Notes: generated from the letters alone by a model not told the origin. A DNA stretch of 64,000 nt from Rossellomorea marisflavi (GCA_003667865.1 CP033051.1:1633501-1697500); one strand, 5' to 3'; shown: positions 15,971 through 25,159, numbered from the stretch's first letter. Numbers and translations: made by a program.

Positions 15971-17776
15971 ATGATTTTAGTAGAACATTATAATCGTCTC
16001 TTTCAATCTGTACGCCATTGTGCAATCGGAGAGATGATTGAGATTTCAATAGATATTGTTTCGGAAACCCTGTTTGTAACAGATCGAAATTCGAAGCTAA
16101 CAATTAAAAAGTGGGTTGATTTAGGGTGGATTCAATGGTTTCCGGGAAGAGGAAGAGGAAATCGTTCTAAGATCATTTTTTTGAAAAGACCAGAACAATT
16201 AATTATCGAAATGCTACAGCATGCGATAGAAAAAGAGGATTTACACGCAGCAAAAGTCATATTAGATCAATTTTCTGATGATTACCCAAAGCTGCAACAG
16301 CGATATGATGAATGGCTAAAAACGTTATTTGGGTTCCATCAAGTTGAAGAACAGGGAGGAGCTCTAGATGTATTGAGAATTCAATACACAAGCCTGCCAA
16401 TACTCCCATTAGACCCAACTGAAATATCCCTTCGCTCACATGGTCACATCATCAAGCAGGTATGCGACACACTTGTACATTATGATGAACAACAGCATTG
16501 CTTTACACCGGGATTGGCTTTTTTTTGGGAGCATACAAAGGATTTTACGAAATGGAAATTCTATTTGCGTAAAGGAGTACGCTTTCATGATGGGGAACCT
16601 TTTACCTCAAAGGACGTCCAGTTTACATTTGATCGCTTTCGCTCTAAAGTAGAGAATCCATATCGTTGGATGGTAACTGGCTTGAAGGAAATGAAAGAGA
16701 TTGATTCTTATACAGTTGAAATGGAATGGGAGCATCCACATAAATTTTTATTACAAATGTTATCTGGAGAGCAGCTCTCTATCCTATCGTGTAATAGTAT
16801 AGAGCATGAAGGGTATTTGAAGGGAACCGGTCCATTTAAGCTTACGCAAAATGACGAGCACAAACTGATTCTAGAAGTCCATGACACGTATTATAAGGAA
16901 CGGGCATTTCTAGATCGAGTAGAGCTATGGAATATAGAAGAGAGCCATCCTACAATAACGAACGAATTTGCCAACGAGCTCTCCTTTGGACTCTACGCAA
17001 ACCAAATACCAACCCAAAACCAAGGCACCCAAACCAAAACATTCCCAGAACACAACACAACATATCTCACCTTCAACCTTTTGAGGGACGGACCTTTAAA
17101 AAATCCGAACCTTGTTAAGGCAGTAAGAGCCATCTTACATCCGAATCAACTAGTTGAGGACCTTGGGGAACATCGTGCTCAGGTGGCAAGTGGAATCATA
17201 TCAAGTATGGAGTGGGGGTCACCAAGTAGTGAAGTAGTAGATACGGAACAACTAACGGAGAGCGAAATTAGATCAACTCTAGCAGAACATTATAATGGAC
17301 AACCATTAAACTTATATACATTTCCAGACGAAGATCATATTCAGGATGTGAACTGGATTACAAAGCGATGTTTACATTACGGAATTGAGGTCCGTCCCTC
17401 ATTCCTAGAGCCGGAAAAACTGTTAGATGTGAAAAGTATACTAGAAGCAGATATCATTCACGATAGTGCGACAATGGATAAACGAGTGGAGATGTGCTTT
17501 TTACAAGTTCTTTTGTCAGAAAACAGCTTTATCTTCCATCACCTACCCTCTAAAATGCTAGAGGAGATAAAAGAAAGCGTTCAGCACTTATACCACCTAG
17601 AAGAAAACGAACGAAGAAGAGTACTACTAGAAATGGACCACCTAATCTGTACAAAAGGAAACGTACTACCACTATACCGCAACAACTCAGAAATCATCAC
17701 AACCCAAACCGTCCAAAACGCCACAATCAACGCCCAAGGATGGATCGACTTTTATAATATTTGGTTTAAGAAATAG
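15971..17776 (+). CDS. SgrR-like regulator: N-terminal HTH plus solute-binding domain
   Basis: The 601-residue protein has an N-terminal winged-helix region (about 1-100; LTIKKWVDLGWIQWFPGRGR) and a large SBP_bac_5-type domain (about 135-600; FYLRKGVRFHDGEPFTSKDV is the hallmark). This is the SgrR architecture, in which the binding-protein domain senses a small molecule and the HTH controls a nearby transporter. The divergent MFS gene is the obvious target. GAGAGGA sits 6 bases before the ATG at 15971. Two opposed copies of the GGGACGGACC motif lie inside the gene (17083-17096, 17388-17400), and the flanking coding DNA is strikingly rich in A and C (about 16990-17080 and 17560-17750). Confidence 0.8.
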   Translation: MILVEHYNRLFQSVRHCAIGEMIEISIDIVSETLFVTDRNSKLTIKKWVDLGWIQWFPGRGRGNRSKIIFLKRPEQLIIEMLQHAIEKEDLHAAKVILDQFSDDYPKLQQRYDEWLKTLFGFHQVEEQGGALDVLRIQYTSLPILPLDPTEISLRSHGHIIKQVCDTLVHYDEQQHCFTPGLAFFWEHTKDFTKWKFYLRKGVRFHDGEPFTSKDVQFTFDRFRSKVENPYRWMVTGLKEMKEIDSYTVEMEWEHPHKFLLQMLSGEQLSILSCNSIEHEGYLKGTGPFKLTQNDEHKLILEVHDTYYKERAFLDRVELWNIEESHPTITNEFANELSFGLYANQIPTQNQGTQTKTFPEHNTTYLTFNLLRDGPLKNPNLVKAVRAILHPNQLVEDLGEHRAQVASGIISSMEWGSPSSEVVDTEQLTESEIRSTLAEHYNGQPLNLYTFPDEDHIQDVNWITKRCLHYGIEVRPSFLEPEKLLDVKSILEADIIHDSATMDKRVEMCFLQVLLSENSFIFHHLPSKMLEEIKESVQHLYHLEENERRRVLLEMDHLICTKGNVLPLYRNNSEIITTQTVQNATINAQGWIDFYNIWFKK

Positions 17777-17898
17777 GTCTGTATAATTAGAGAAATGATT
17801 CTATTACTGATAGCAGAATAGTTAGTTAAAAAATAAATTCTATGATATTAAGCAAGAGTTAATACTGGAGAAAAAAAGTAGCATTTAAACCGTCAAAC

Positions 17899-18038
17899 TA
17901 CAGAGTTGCTCGTAACGGAAGGGGGCTTGACTCCTGCGGGAACTAGCGGGAATGGTGAGATCCCGCAGGAGCAAAGCGACGAGGAAGCTCACCCCCGCCC
18001 CGCGGAAAGCAAGCACCCTGGAGTGAAGAGCAACGGAC
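17899..18038 (+). repeat. ~140-bp structured repeat, copy 2
   Basis: Starts tacagagttgct and ends caacggac. The internal CCTGCGGG...CCCGCAGG arms are perfect in this copy. It fills most of the gap before the ABC-F gene. Confidence 0.85.
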
Positions 18039-18156
18039 AAAGATAAATAAGCCAACCCGAATTAAAGCTGGAATATAAAACAACCTATCCATAAAAGACT
18101 TTGACCTTTATAATGGTATAGGGAATCAGAATATAAAATAGTAAAGGTTGATATAG

Positions 18157-19713
18157 ATGAGTTTATTAAATGTAAGCAAACTAAGTCACGGCTTTGGAGA
18201 CAGAGCCATCTTTAACGACGTATCCTTTCGTTTACTAAAAGGCGAACACATCGGACTAATCGGTGCCAACGGTGAAGGAAAATCAACATTTATGAATATC
18301 ATCACGGGCAAGCTTGAACCGGATGCAGGAAAAGTAGAATGGTCAAAACGAGTTCGTGTTGGGTACCTTGACCAGCATGCCGCACTTTCACAAGGAATGA
18401 CTATTCGTGATGTATTAAAAACGGCATATCAATATTTATTTGATATGGAAACCGAAATGAACGAGCTGTTTGCCAAAATGGGTGATGTATCTCCTGAAGA
18501 ATTAGAAGCCCTGCTTGAAGAAACCGGCACACTACAGGACGCACTAACAAATAATGACTTTTACATTATTGATGCAAAGGTTGAAGAGATTGCTAGAGGA
18601 CTTGGATTAGACGAGATCGGGTTAGAACGCGATGTAAATGACCTAAGTGGTGGACAAAGGACAAAAGTTTTATTGGCAAAATTGCTATTAGAAAAACCTG
18701 ATATTCTTCTACTAGACGAGCCTACCAACTATCTTGATGAACAGCATATCGAATGGCTAAAACGCTATTTACAAGAATATGAAAATGCATTTGTATTAAT
18801 TTCACATGATATTCCTTTCTTAGATAGTGTTGTCAATCTAATCTATCATATGGAAAATCAAGAATTAAACCGCTATGTTGGAACCTATGAGGAATTCCAA
18901 AAAGTCTATGAAATGAAAAAGCAACAGCTGGAGAGTGCGTTTAAGAAGCAACAAAAAGAAGTAGCAGAGCTTAAGGATTTCGTTGCGCGTAATAAAGCAC
19001 GTGTTTCGACTCGAAACATGGCGATGTCTCGTCAAAAGAAGCTTGATAAGATGGATATGATTGAGCTAGCAGCAGAAAAGCCAAAACCAGAGTTTTATTT
19101 TAAAAATGCTAGAACAGCTGGGAAGGTTATCTTTGAAACGAAGGACCTTGTCATTGGATATAATGAGCCTTTATCAAGACCTCTTAATCTCCGTATGGAA
19201 CGCGGACAAAAGATTGCTCTTTACGGAGCAAACGGAATTGGTAAAACGACATTATTAAGAAGTATTCTTGGTGAAATTCGTCCTGTATCAGGTGAGGTAG
19301 AAACAGGTGACTATCTTCATATTGGATACTTCGAACAAGAAATGAAAAATGCCAATTATAATACGTGTATTGATGAAGTATGGAACGAATTCCCTTCATT
19401 TACACAATATGAAGTTCGTGCAGCGCTTGCTAAATGTGGATTGATGACGAAGCATATTGAAAGTAAAGTAGAGGTTCTAAGTGGTGGAGAAAAGGCAAAA
19501 GTACGTCTATGTAAATTAGTAAACAAAGAAACCAATTTACTAGTACTCGATGAGCCAACAAACCACTTAGATGTGGATGCAAAGGAAGAGTTAAAGCGCG
19601 CTTTAAAAGAATACAAAGGAAGTATCCTGTTAATCAGTCACGAACCAGAGTTCTATCGTGATATTGCAACAGACCTTTGGAACTGCGAATCATGGACAAC
19701 AAAAATATTCTAA
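18157..19713 (+). CDS. yfmM: ABC-F family ATPase, YfmM-like
   Basis: A 518-residue soluble protein with two ABC domains and no membrane segments. Domain 1 has GANGEGKST and LSGGQRTK with LLLDEPTNYLD; domain 2 has GANGIGKTT and LSGGEKAK with LVLDEPTNHLD. A charged linker (about 245-300; KKQQKEVAELKDFVARNKAR) matches the P-site tRNA interaction motif region of ABC-F proteins, which act on ribosomes. Length and N-terminus (LSHGFGDRAIF, GEHIGLIGANGEGKST) match Bacillus YfmM as I remember it. AAAGG lies before the ATG. A role in translation or antibiotic tolerance is family knowledge. Confidence 0.85.
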   Translation: MSLLNVSKLSHGFGDRAIFNDVSFRLLKGEHIGLIGANGEGKSTFMNIITGKLEPDAGKVEWSKRVRVGYLDQHAALSQGMTIRDVLKTAYQYLFDMETEMNELFAKMGDVSPEELEALLEETGTLQDALTNNDFYIIDAKVEEIARGLGLDEIGLERDVNDLSGGQRTKVLLAKLLLEKPDILLLDEPTNYLDEQHIEWLKRYLQEYENAFVLISHDIPFLDSVVNLIYHMENQELNRYVGTYEEFQKVYEMKKQQLESAFKKQQKEVAELKDFVARNKARVSTRNMAMSRQKKLDKMDMIELAAEKPKPEFYFKNARTAGKVIFETKDLVIGYNEPLSRPLNLRMERGQKIALYGANGIGKTTLLRSILGEIRPVSGEVETGDYLHIGYFEQEMKNANYNTCIDEVWNEFPSFTQYEVRAALAKCGLMTKHIESKVEVLSGGEKAKVRLCKLVNKETNLLVLDEPTNHLDVDAKEELKRALKEYKGSILLISHEPEFYRDIATDLWNCESWTTKIF

Positions 19714-19720
19714 TAAAATG

Positions 19721-19762
19721 AAGATGCCTAGGAAGGGGAAATCCTTTCTGGGCATCTTTTTT
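19721..19762 (+). terminator. Terminator after yfmM
   Basis: AAGATGCC...GGAA pairs with TTTC...GGCATCTT, followed by TTTTTT. Confidence 0.85.
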
Positions 19763-19813
19763 CCATTTTGATCACATGTTCTTTATTGGGAGAAGTGGTT
19801 TGTAGTGTTATTT

Positions 19814-20330
19814 AATACATTTTTTGGTAAAATGCACAAGTTCGGCGAAAAGATGCACAAGTTTCGTTGGAAGATGCACAAGTTTGACGAAAAGAGTAAC
19901 AAGATTCTCGATTAGAGGCACAAGTTTCCTTCGGCGAGCCGTCCGTCTATATAAAAAGCGGGGCATTTTAACTGAATATAAGAAAGATAGGGGGGGAACT
20001 TTTGCGAGAGAATACATTTTTTGGTAAAATACACAAGTTCGGCGAAAAGATGCACAAGTTTCGTTGGAAGATGCACAAGTTTGACGAAAAGAGTAACAAG
20101 ATTCTCGTTTAGATGCACAAGTTTCCTTCGGCGAGCAGCCCGTCCATAAAAAAAGCGAGGCATTTTAACTGAATATAAGAAATATAGGGGGTTTAGGGGG
20201 GTAACTTCTACAGTAAAACCCATCTTAGGAGAAAAGGAACCAGTTTTACTAAGAAAAATTCAAGTTTTGCCTAAAAGAGTACCAAATTTCGCCTTTAGAG
20301 CACAAGCCTCCTACCATTAGTGGTCAATTC
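19814..20330. repeat. Array of 21-bp-phased CACAAG repeats, first locus
   Basis: Two modules begin AATACATTTTTTGGTAAAAT. In module 1 the core (C/A)ACAAG starts at 19835, 19856, 19877, 19898 and 19919; in module 2 at 20032, 20053, 20074, 20095 and 20116. Every step is exactly 21 bp. The fourth unit is always AACAAG in the context AGAGTAACAAGATTC. A degenerate third module follows near 20255-20315. Each module ends with a conserved tail (TTTTAACTGAATATAAGAAA-type). Minus-strand open frames across it lack a ribosome binding site. Confidence 0.85.
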
Positions 20331-20426
20331 TATATAAAAAGCAATGGATTTTAACCTATAAAAAAGCTTTTCCCTACTACATTAAGATCCTATTATGCTG
20401 TGCATCTTAAAAATCAAGTTAATACT

Positions 20427-20557
20427 ACAGAGTTGCTTGGAGCGGAAGGTGCTTGACTCCTGCGGGACATGGCGAGAAAAGTGAGACCCCACAGCGCAGC
20501 GAGGAGGCTCACTCTCGCCCCGCGGAAAGCAAGCACCTGGAGCGGAAAGCAACGGAC
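20427..20557 (+). repeat. ~140-bp structured repeat, copy 3
   Basis: The cleanest copy: acagagttgcttggagcgga at the left end and ggagcggaaagcaacggac at the right end. Confidence 0.85.
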
Positions 20558-20671
20558 TCTTATTCAAAGTTATGCTACATCACTTTTTAACTAGTATTAT
20601 TCTTGGGTATTAAGGAATTATCGTTAGGAGTTCTCATAGAAATTAAACCTTACAAATTCTTTTTTGTTAAA

Positions 20672-20686
20672 AACATTCAGAAAACT
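20672..20686. promoter_or_regulatory. Possible CodY box before the ABC importer
   Basis: AACATTCAGAAAACT has three mismatches to the CodY consensus AATTTTCWGAAAATT, about 250 bases before the importer start. Confidence 0.3.
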
Positions 20687-20800
20687 ATGGAATTATTATG
20701 ATGTTATGGATATAATGGTAAAATAATTTTCATTTTTGTTATCCAAAATACATACACTCACTAAAGCACAACTCTCATTAAAATATCGTACTATAACAAA

Positions 20801-20830
20801 AAATCTAAGGATCTCCCTAGATTTATTATT
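20801..20830 (+). terminator. Terminator-like hairpin in the importer leader
   Basis: AAATCTA pairs with TAGATTT enclosing GG/CC, followed by a T-rich stretch (ATTATTTT). It lies just before the 38-nt leader element and could be an attenuator or the end of an upstream transcript. Confidence 0.4.
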
Positions 20831-20838
20831 TTACCAAT

Positions 20839-20876
20839 ACACTTTAACGCTTAAAAGCGTGTTGGTGATAAAGTGT
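20839..20876 (+). promoter_or_regulatory. 38-nt leader hairpin element, copy A (ABC importer)
   Basis: Outer stem ACACTTT/AAAGTGT (7 bp), inner hairpin ACGCTT...AAGCGT, and an asymmetric 3' bulge of about ten bases. The same spacing of all blocks recurs at 24165-24202 before ilvE. It lies 60 bases before the substrate-binding protein start. Confidence 0.6.
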
Positions 20877-20936
20877 CGTATTTCCTTGGCCACTGGCTAA
20901 TGCAAATAATAATTAATGAAAACGTAAGGGGGAAGA

Positions 20937-21929
20937 ATGTTGAAAAAACGCATGAATTGGTTGGCAATTTTGGTAGTAATCGGTCTTATACTTTTATCCG
21001 GTTGTAGTGAGAATGCAAGTGGTGATGATCAAATTGTTATTGGTGTCACACAAATTGTAGAGCATCCATCTTTAGATGCTGCGTTTGTAGGATTTAAGAA
21101 AGCTCTAGAGGAAAATGGTTTTAAAGAGGGAGAAAATGTAACCTACGATGTTCAAAACGCTCAAAATGATCAAAGTAATTCACAAACGATTGCACAAAAC
21201 TTTGTAGGTGATGGTGTGGATTTGATTTTTGCCAATTCTACTCCAAGTGCACTACATGCTTTAAATGCTACTAAGGAGATACCGATTGTGTTTACTTCAG
21301 TAACAGATCCGGTAGGAGCAGGACTAGTTGCAGCATTTGATCAGCCAGGTGAGAATATCACAGGTACTTCTGATACTCATCCGGAGGCAACTTCAAAAAC
21401 AATCGATTTTATTATTGATGAAATTGGAGCGAAAACAATTGGTATTATTTATAACTCAGGTGAACAAAATTCCATTGCTCAAGCCCAAGAAGTGAAAAAG
21501 CTTACAGATGCTGCTGGAGTTGAATTGGTTGAGGCTTCAATCTCTGCGTCTTCAGAGGTGAAGCAAGCAGCAGAATCTTTGGTTGGAAGAGTTGATGCCA
21601 TTTACATCCCAACAGACAACACCGTTGTATCTGCACTCGAATCTGTTATTAGTGTTGCGAATGACAAAGATATTCCATTATTCGTTGGTGAGCATGATTC
21701 AATGAAACGTGGGGCTATTGCAGCAAGTGGATTTAGCTATGAGGATTTAGGATATGAAACAGGGTTAATGGCAGTAGAAATCTTAAAAGGTGAGAAGAAA
21801 CCATCTGACATTCCTGTAAAATATCCAGAAAGCTTTAAGCTGATCATCAATACACAAGCGGCAGAAGAGCAAGGTGTTGAGGTTCAGGATTCATGGTCAG
21901 ATTTAGGAGAGATTTACGAAGGAGAATAG
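20937..21929 (+). CDS. ABC importer substrate-binding lipoprotein (TrpX-type)
   Basis: A 330-residue lipoprotein: a charged start (MLKKRMNW), a hydrophobic stretch and lipobox LLSGC. The mature part is of the PF04392 type: GVTQIVEHPSLDAAFVGFKK near the start, FANSTPSALHALNATKEIPI, VFTSVTDPVGAGLV, and the YIPTDNTVVSALE hinge region. This family delivers tryptophan or other small metabolites to the TrpYZ-like permease and ATPase that follow. AAGGGGGAAG precedes the ATG (a TTG three bases later is an alternative). The first gene of a three-gene operon with the 38-nt leader hairpin in front. The substrate is unproven. Confidence 0.85.
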   Translation: MLKKRMNWLAILVVIGLILLSGCSENASGDDQIVIGVTQIVEHPSLDAAFVGFKKALEENGFKEGENVTYDVQNAQNDQSNSQTIAQNFVGDGVDLIFANSTPSALHALNATKEIPIVFTSVTDPVGAGLVAAFDQPGENITGTSDTHPEATSKTIDFIIDEIGAKTIGIIYNSGEQNSIAQAQEVKKLTDAAGVELVEASISASSEVKQAAESLVGRVDAIYIPTDNTVVSALESVISVANDKDIPLFVGEHDSMKRGAIAASGFSYEDLGYETGLMAVEILKGEKKPSDIPVKYPESFKLIINTQAAEEQGVEVQDSWSDLGEIYEGE

Positions 21930-21944
21930 AAAGGGGGACATTTT

Positions 21945-22976
21945 GTGCCAACAGCAATTTTTGCATCCTTTGAAGCAGGAATCATCTATGCAATCATGGC
22001 ACTCGGAGTCTATTTATCTTTTAGGATTTTAGATTTTCCGGATTTAACAGTAGATGGCAGCTTCGTGACAGGAGCTGCTGTTGCTGCGACGATGATGGTA
22101 AGTGGTGTTCACCCTCTTATCTCAACTGTTACGGCTATGGTGGTTGGATTTGTTGCAGGATGCTTTACAGGAGTACTTCACACGTTTGGAAAAATCAATG
22201 CCCTACTATCTGGTATCCTTATGATGATTGCCTTATATTCTATTAATCTGAGAATCATGGGAAAATCCAACGTTCCGTTATTGAATGAGGAGACACTTTT
22301 TAGTCAAGTTGAAGGAATAAGTATGTTTGCAAGTATAGACCGTGCACTAAACAATTTTTGGTTAGCGATCGGTCTAGGAGAGCCAGTTCCTAGAACCTGG
22401 ATGGTATTGTTCTTCATGATTGTTGTTACGTTTCTCATAAAGGTTGCTCTCGATTATTTCTTGAAAACAGAGGTTGGCCTTGCTTTGCGAGCTACAGGAG
22501 ATAACCAACGTATGATCCGTAGCTTTTCTGCAAATACAAATGTATTTATTATTTTAGGACTCGGTTTGTCTAATGCACTTGTGGCGTTATCCGGGGCACT
22601 AATTGCTCAATATAGTGGCTTTGCTGATGTTGGAATGGGTATTGGGATGATTATTATTGGTCTTGCTTCCGTCATTATTGGGGAAGCCATCTTTGGAACG
22701 AAAACGATTGTGCGCACAACATTAGCTGTTATTGGTGGCGCGATTATCTATCGTTTAGTCGTAACCATTGCCCTTCGAGTGGACTTCCTTGAAACAGGTG
22801 ATATGAAGTTCATTACAGCAGCAATCGTTATTCTTGCACTTATTCTGCCTAGAATAATGGGAAGCTACAAGGAAAAAAAGAGAAAAGCTACACGCCAAGC
22901 AGAGTGGAACCGCACGAATGGAGTCACCTCTGATGGAAAGGGGGAGCACCATGCTGCAGTTAAATCAAATTCATAA
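21945..22976 (+). CDS. ABC importer permease (TrpY-type)
   Basis: A 343-residue membrane protein with about eight to nine segments, beginning PTAIFASFEAGIIYAIMALG and carrying FRILDFPDLTVDGSF, a signature of permeases paired with PF04392 binding proteins. The EVGLALRATGDN motif is the coupling loop facing the ATPase. The GTG start at 21945 follows AAGGGGGAC. It overlaps the ATPase gene by 26 bases, which implies translational coupling. Confidence 0.85.
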   Translation: MPTAIFASFEAGIIYAIMALGVYLSFRILDFPDLTVDGSFVTGAAVAATMMVSGVHPLISTVTAMVVGFVAGCFTGVLHTFGKINALLSGILMMIALYSINLRIMGKSNVPLLNEETLFSQVEGISMFASIDRALNNFWLAIGLGEPVPRTWMVLFFMIVVTFLIKVALDYFLKTEVGLALRATGDNQRMIRSFSANTNVFIILGLGLSNALVALSGALIAQYSGFADVGMGIGMIIIGLASVIIGEAIFGTKTIVRTTLAVIGGAIIYRLVVTIALRVDFLETGDMKFITAAIVILALILPRIMGSYKEKKRKATRQAEWNRTNGVTSDGKGEHHAAVKSNS

Positions 22977-23745
22977 AGTTTTTAATGAAGGTTCTCCTGA
23001 TGAGAAAATTGCGCTGCATAATCTGTCTTTAACACTAGAACCGGGTGATTTTGTGACGGTTATCGGGAGTAATGGAGCAGGGAAATCTACCTTGATGAAC
23101 ATGGTGTCGGGTGTTCTACAGCCAGATTTAGGTGACATCATGATCGATGGTCATCGTGTAACGAGAACCTCTGAGTACAAACGTGCTCAATTAATTGGAA
23201 GGGTTTTTCAGGACCCAATGGCTGGAACAGCTCCCTCTATGACAATCGAGGAAAATCTTGCAATGGCCTATTCTAGAAATAAGAAACGAACGTTACGAAA
23301 AGGTGTCAATCGAAAAAGAAAAGACTATTTTGTAGAGGTACTAGAATCTCTCCATTTGGGACTTGAAAACCGACTGCATGCAAAAGTGGGATTATTGTCT
23401 GGTGGGGAAAGACAGGCATTGTCCTTGCTGATGGCTACTTTTACCGAACCATCTATCTTGCTTCTAGATGAGCATACTGCAGCCCTTGATCCTGCGCGTG
23501 CAGACCTGATAACAAGGCTCACAAAGGAAATCGTCGAACGCTATCAATTAACGACCTTGATGGTTACACATAATATGCAACAAGCGATTGATCTAGGCAA
23601 TCGCCTCATTATGATGGATCACGGTCAAATCATTTTAGAAGTAGACGAGAAAGCAAAAAGATCCCTCACGGTTGAGAATCTACTAGAAGAATTCCAACGT
23701 ATCAAGGGATCAAAAATGGCAAACGATCGTGCTCTTCTATCTTAG
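22951..23745 (+). CDS. ABC importer ATPase (TrpZ-type)
   Basis: A 264-residue ABC ATPase with Walker A GSNGAGKST, signature LSGGERQALS, Walker B ILLLDEHTAALD and the switch histidine in VTHNM. It has HTAALD where most have PTxxLD, a feature of this subfamily. AAGGGGGAGC precedes the ATG at 22951, inside the end of the permease gene. It energises the importer at the inner face of the membrane. The stop codon lies inside the long palindromic terminator. Confidence 0.88.
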   Translation: MLQLNQIHKVFNEGSPDEKIALHNLSLTLEPGDFVTVIGSNGAGKSTLMNMVSGVLQPDLGDIMIDGHRVTRTSEYKRAQLIGRVFQDPMAGTAPSMTIEENLAMAYSRNKKRTLRKGVNRKRKDYFVEVLESLHLGLENRLHAKVGLLSGGERQALSLLMATFTEPSILLLDEHTAALDPARADLITRLTKEIVERYQLTTLMVTHNMQQAIDLGNRLIMMDHGQIILEVDEKAKRSLTVENLLEEFQRIKGSKMANDRALLS

Positions 23746-23843
23746 AGGGACGGACCTTCCAGTGGTGCTAGTTTCATTACAGGCATAGTTGTAACAAAAT
23801 GACTATGCTTGTTCTAAGCTAGTGCCATTGGAGGTCCGTCCCT
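23745..23843. terminator. Long palindrome bounded by AGGGACGGACC, probable terminator
   Basis: AGGGACGGACCTTCCA at the left pairs with TGGAGGTCCGTCCCT at the right (one bulge), continuing with CTAG-containing inner arms and a tip GCATAGT...ACTATGC. It is nearly 100 bp long, much longer than a usual terminator, and looks like an inserted palindromic element. Confidence 0.7.
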
Positions 23844-24054
23844 ATTATTTTGACGTGAATCTAGTAAATAGTGAGATGATAGTTTATTCGTGTTATATGG
23901 TCAGCTTCTGGTGTTTGAGGAGTTAAGAGAATGCTAGACAATACTACTTAAAGTGTATTTCCATGTAGGTTCTATCTCAACGAGTATCTTCTCTTACGTA
24001 CTTCATAAAAAATTCCAAAAAAATTTCAACTTAACAAAGCTTGTAAGGTCAACA

Positions 24055-24069
24055 ATGTAAGCGGTAACA
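24055..24069. promoter_or_regulatory. Predicted CcpA site (cre) upstream of ilvE
   Basis: ATGTAAGCGGTAACA fits the cre consensus WTGNAANCGNWNNCW at every position. Its centre lies about 89 bases before the predicted transcription start, a position like that from which CcpA activates the B. subtilis ilv-leu operon. Confidence 0.6.
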
Positions 24070-24115
24070 ACTAATCAGACTAATCTAAATAGTCAAAATA
24101 TTTACAAAAATACTG

Positions 24116-24144
24116 TTGACCTACCGTCAAAACGGGAGTAATAT
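24116..24144 (+). promoter_or_regulatory. Sigma-A promoter of the ilvE-ilvD-ilv-leu operon
   Basis: TTGACC at 24116-24121, 17-base spacer, TAATAT at 24139-24144. Predicted start of transcription near 24151. The 23844-24054 stretch upstream shows no gene. Confidence 0.75.
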
Positions 24145-24164
24145 TGTCCTCAATTAAAACTTAA

Positions 24165-24202
24165 ACACTTACACGCTTCAACGCGCAGCATTGTTAAAGT
24201 GT
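24165..24202 (+). promoter_or_regulatory. 38-nt leader hairpin element, copy B (ilvE)
   Basis: ACACTT-N2-ACGCTT-N4-GCG-N10-AAAGTGT, exactly the block spacing of the element at 20839-20876. It starts about 14 bases into the predicted transcript and ends about 20 bases before the ribosome binding site. Confidence 0.6.
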
Positions 24203-24240
24203 GTTCAGGCATAACACCAATTGGAGAGAGGATGAAAGGC

Positions 24241-25143
24241 ATGAAAGACCAGTGGATTTATCTCGGTGGACAGTTTGTTTCAAAGCAAGAAGCTGTCGTT
24301 TCGGTTTACGATCATGGATTTTTATACGGAGATGGGGTGTTTGAAGGAATTCGAATGTACGAAGGAAATGTCTTTCGACTGAAGGAACATATCGACAGGT
24401 TATACGATTCCGCTAAATCCATTATGTTACAGATTCCTCATAGCAAAGAAGAACTAGGTGAACTAGTTGTTGAAACGTTAAGAAAAAACCAACTACAAAA
24501 TGCTTATATCCGTGTCGTTGTATCACGAGGCGTCGGTAACTTAGGTTTAGATCCATTCACATGTAAACAACCACAAGTCATTATCATCGCAGAACAACTC
24601 GCCATTTTTCCAAAAGAATTATACGAAACAGGAATTGATATCGTTTCTGTTGCAACAAGAAGAAATCGATCAGATGTCCTCCCACCAAAAGTAAAATCAC
24701 TTAACTATTTAAATAACATACTTGTAAAAATTGAGGCAAACCTTGCTGGAGTTAGTGAGGCACTAATGTTAAACGAACAAGGCTATGTTGCTGAAGGATC
24801 AGCAGATAATATTTTCATTGTGAAGAATGGTGTTATCTTAACACCACCGGGATATGTTGGTGCGTTAGAAGGAATTACACGTAATGCGATTATTGAGATT
24901 GCGACTCAACTCGGTTTTGAAATTAGAGAACAGGTCTTTACAAGACATGATGTGTACACGGCAGATGAGGTGTTCTTAACGGGTACAGCAGCAGAAGTCA
25001 TTGCAGTTGTAAAGGTTGATGGAAGAGTCATAGGAGAAGGAGTTCCAGGAGACTATACAAACCACTTGTTAAAAGAGTTTAGGAGAACAGTAACAGAGGA
25101 CGGAGTTAAAGTATATCCAGAAAACAAAGTACAAGTAGGGTAA
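24241..25143 (+). CDS. ilvE: Branched-chain amino acid aminotransferase
   Basis: A 300-residue class IV PLP aminotransferase. It has [19 protein letters not shown] near the start, the PLP lysine in [14 protein letters not shown], and [13 protein letters not shown] with [11 protein letters not shown], the family signature. It catalyses the last, reversible transamination step to Ile, Leu and Val in the cytoplasm. The ATG at 24241 gives the best distance from GGAGAGAGG; an ATG at 24232 is possible. First gene of the operon; ilvD follows 16 bases later. Confidence 0.92.
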   Translation: MKDQWIYLGGQFVSKQEAVVSVYDHGFLYGDGVFEGIRMYEGNVFRLKEHIDRLYDSAKSIMLQIPHSKEELGELVVETLRKNQLQNAYIRVVVSRGVGNLGLDPFTCKQPQVIIIAEQLAIFPKELYETGIDIVSVATRRNRSDVLPPKVKSLNYLNNILVKIEANLAGVSEALMLNEQGYVAEGSADNIFIVKNGVILTPPGYVGALEGITRNAIIEIATQLGFEIREQVFTRHDVYTADEVFLTGTAAEVIAVVKVDGRVIGEGVPGDYTNHLLKEFRRTVTEDGVKVYPENKVQVG

Positions 25144-25159
25144 TTTGGAGGAGATAATT

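Noticed and set aside
15971..17776. Foreign insert in the SgrR-like gene between the two opposed motif copies
   Set aside because: The frame is continuous and the binding-protein domain looks complete, so the stretch is unlikely to be an insertion.
19808..20223. Minus-strand open frames rich in KLVHLxx heptads
   Set aside because: They arise because the repeat unit is a multiple of three; no ribosome binding site, and frames start and stop arbitrarily within modules. Same for 62068-62503.
24090..24118. CodY box overlapping the ilvE promoter
   Set aside because: The best match (AATATTTACAAAAAT) has four mismatches; not above background in AT-rich DNA.
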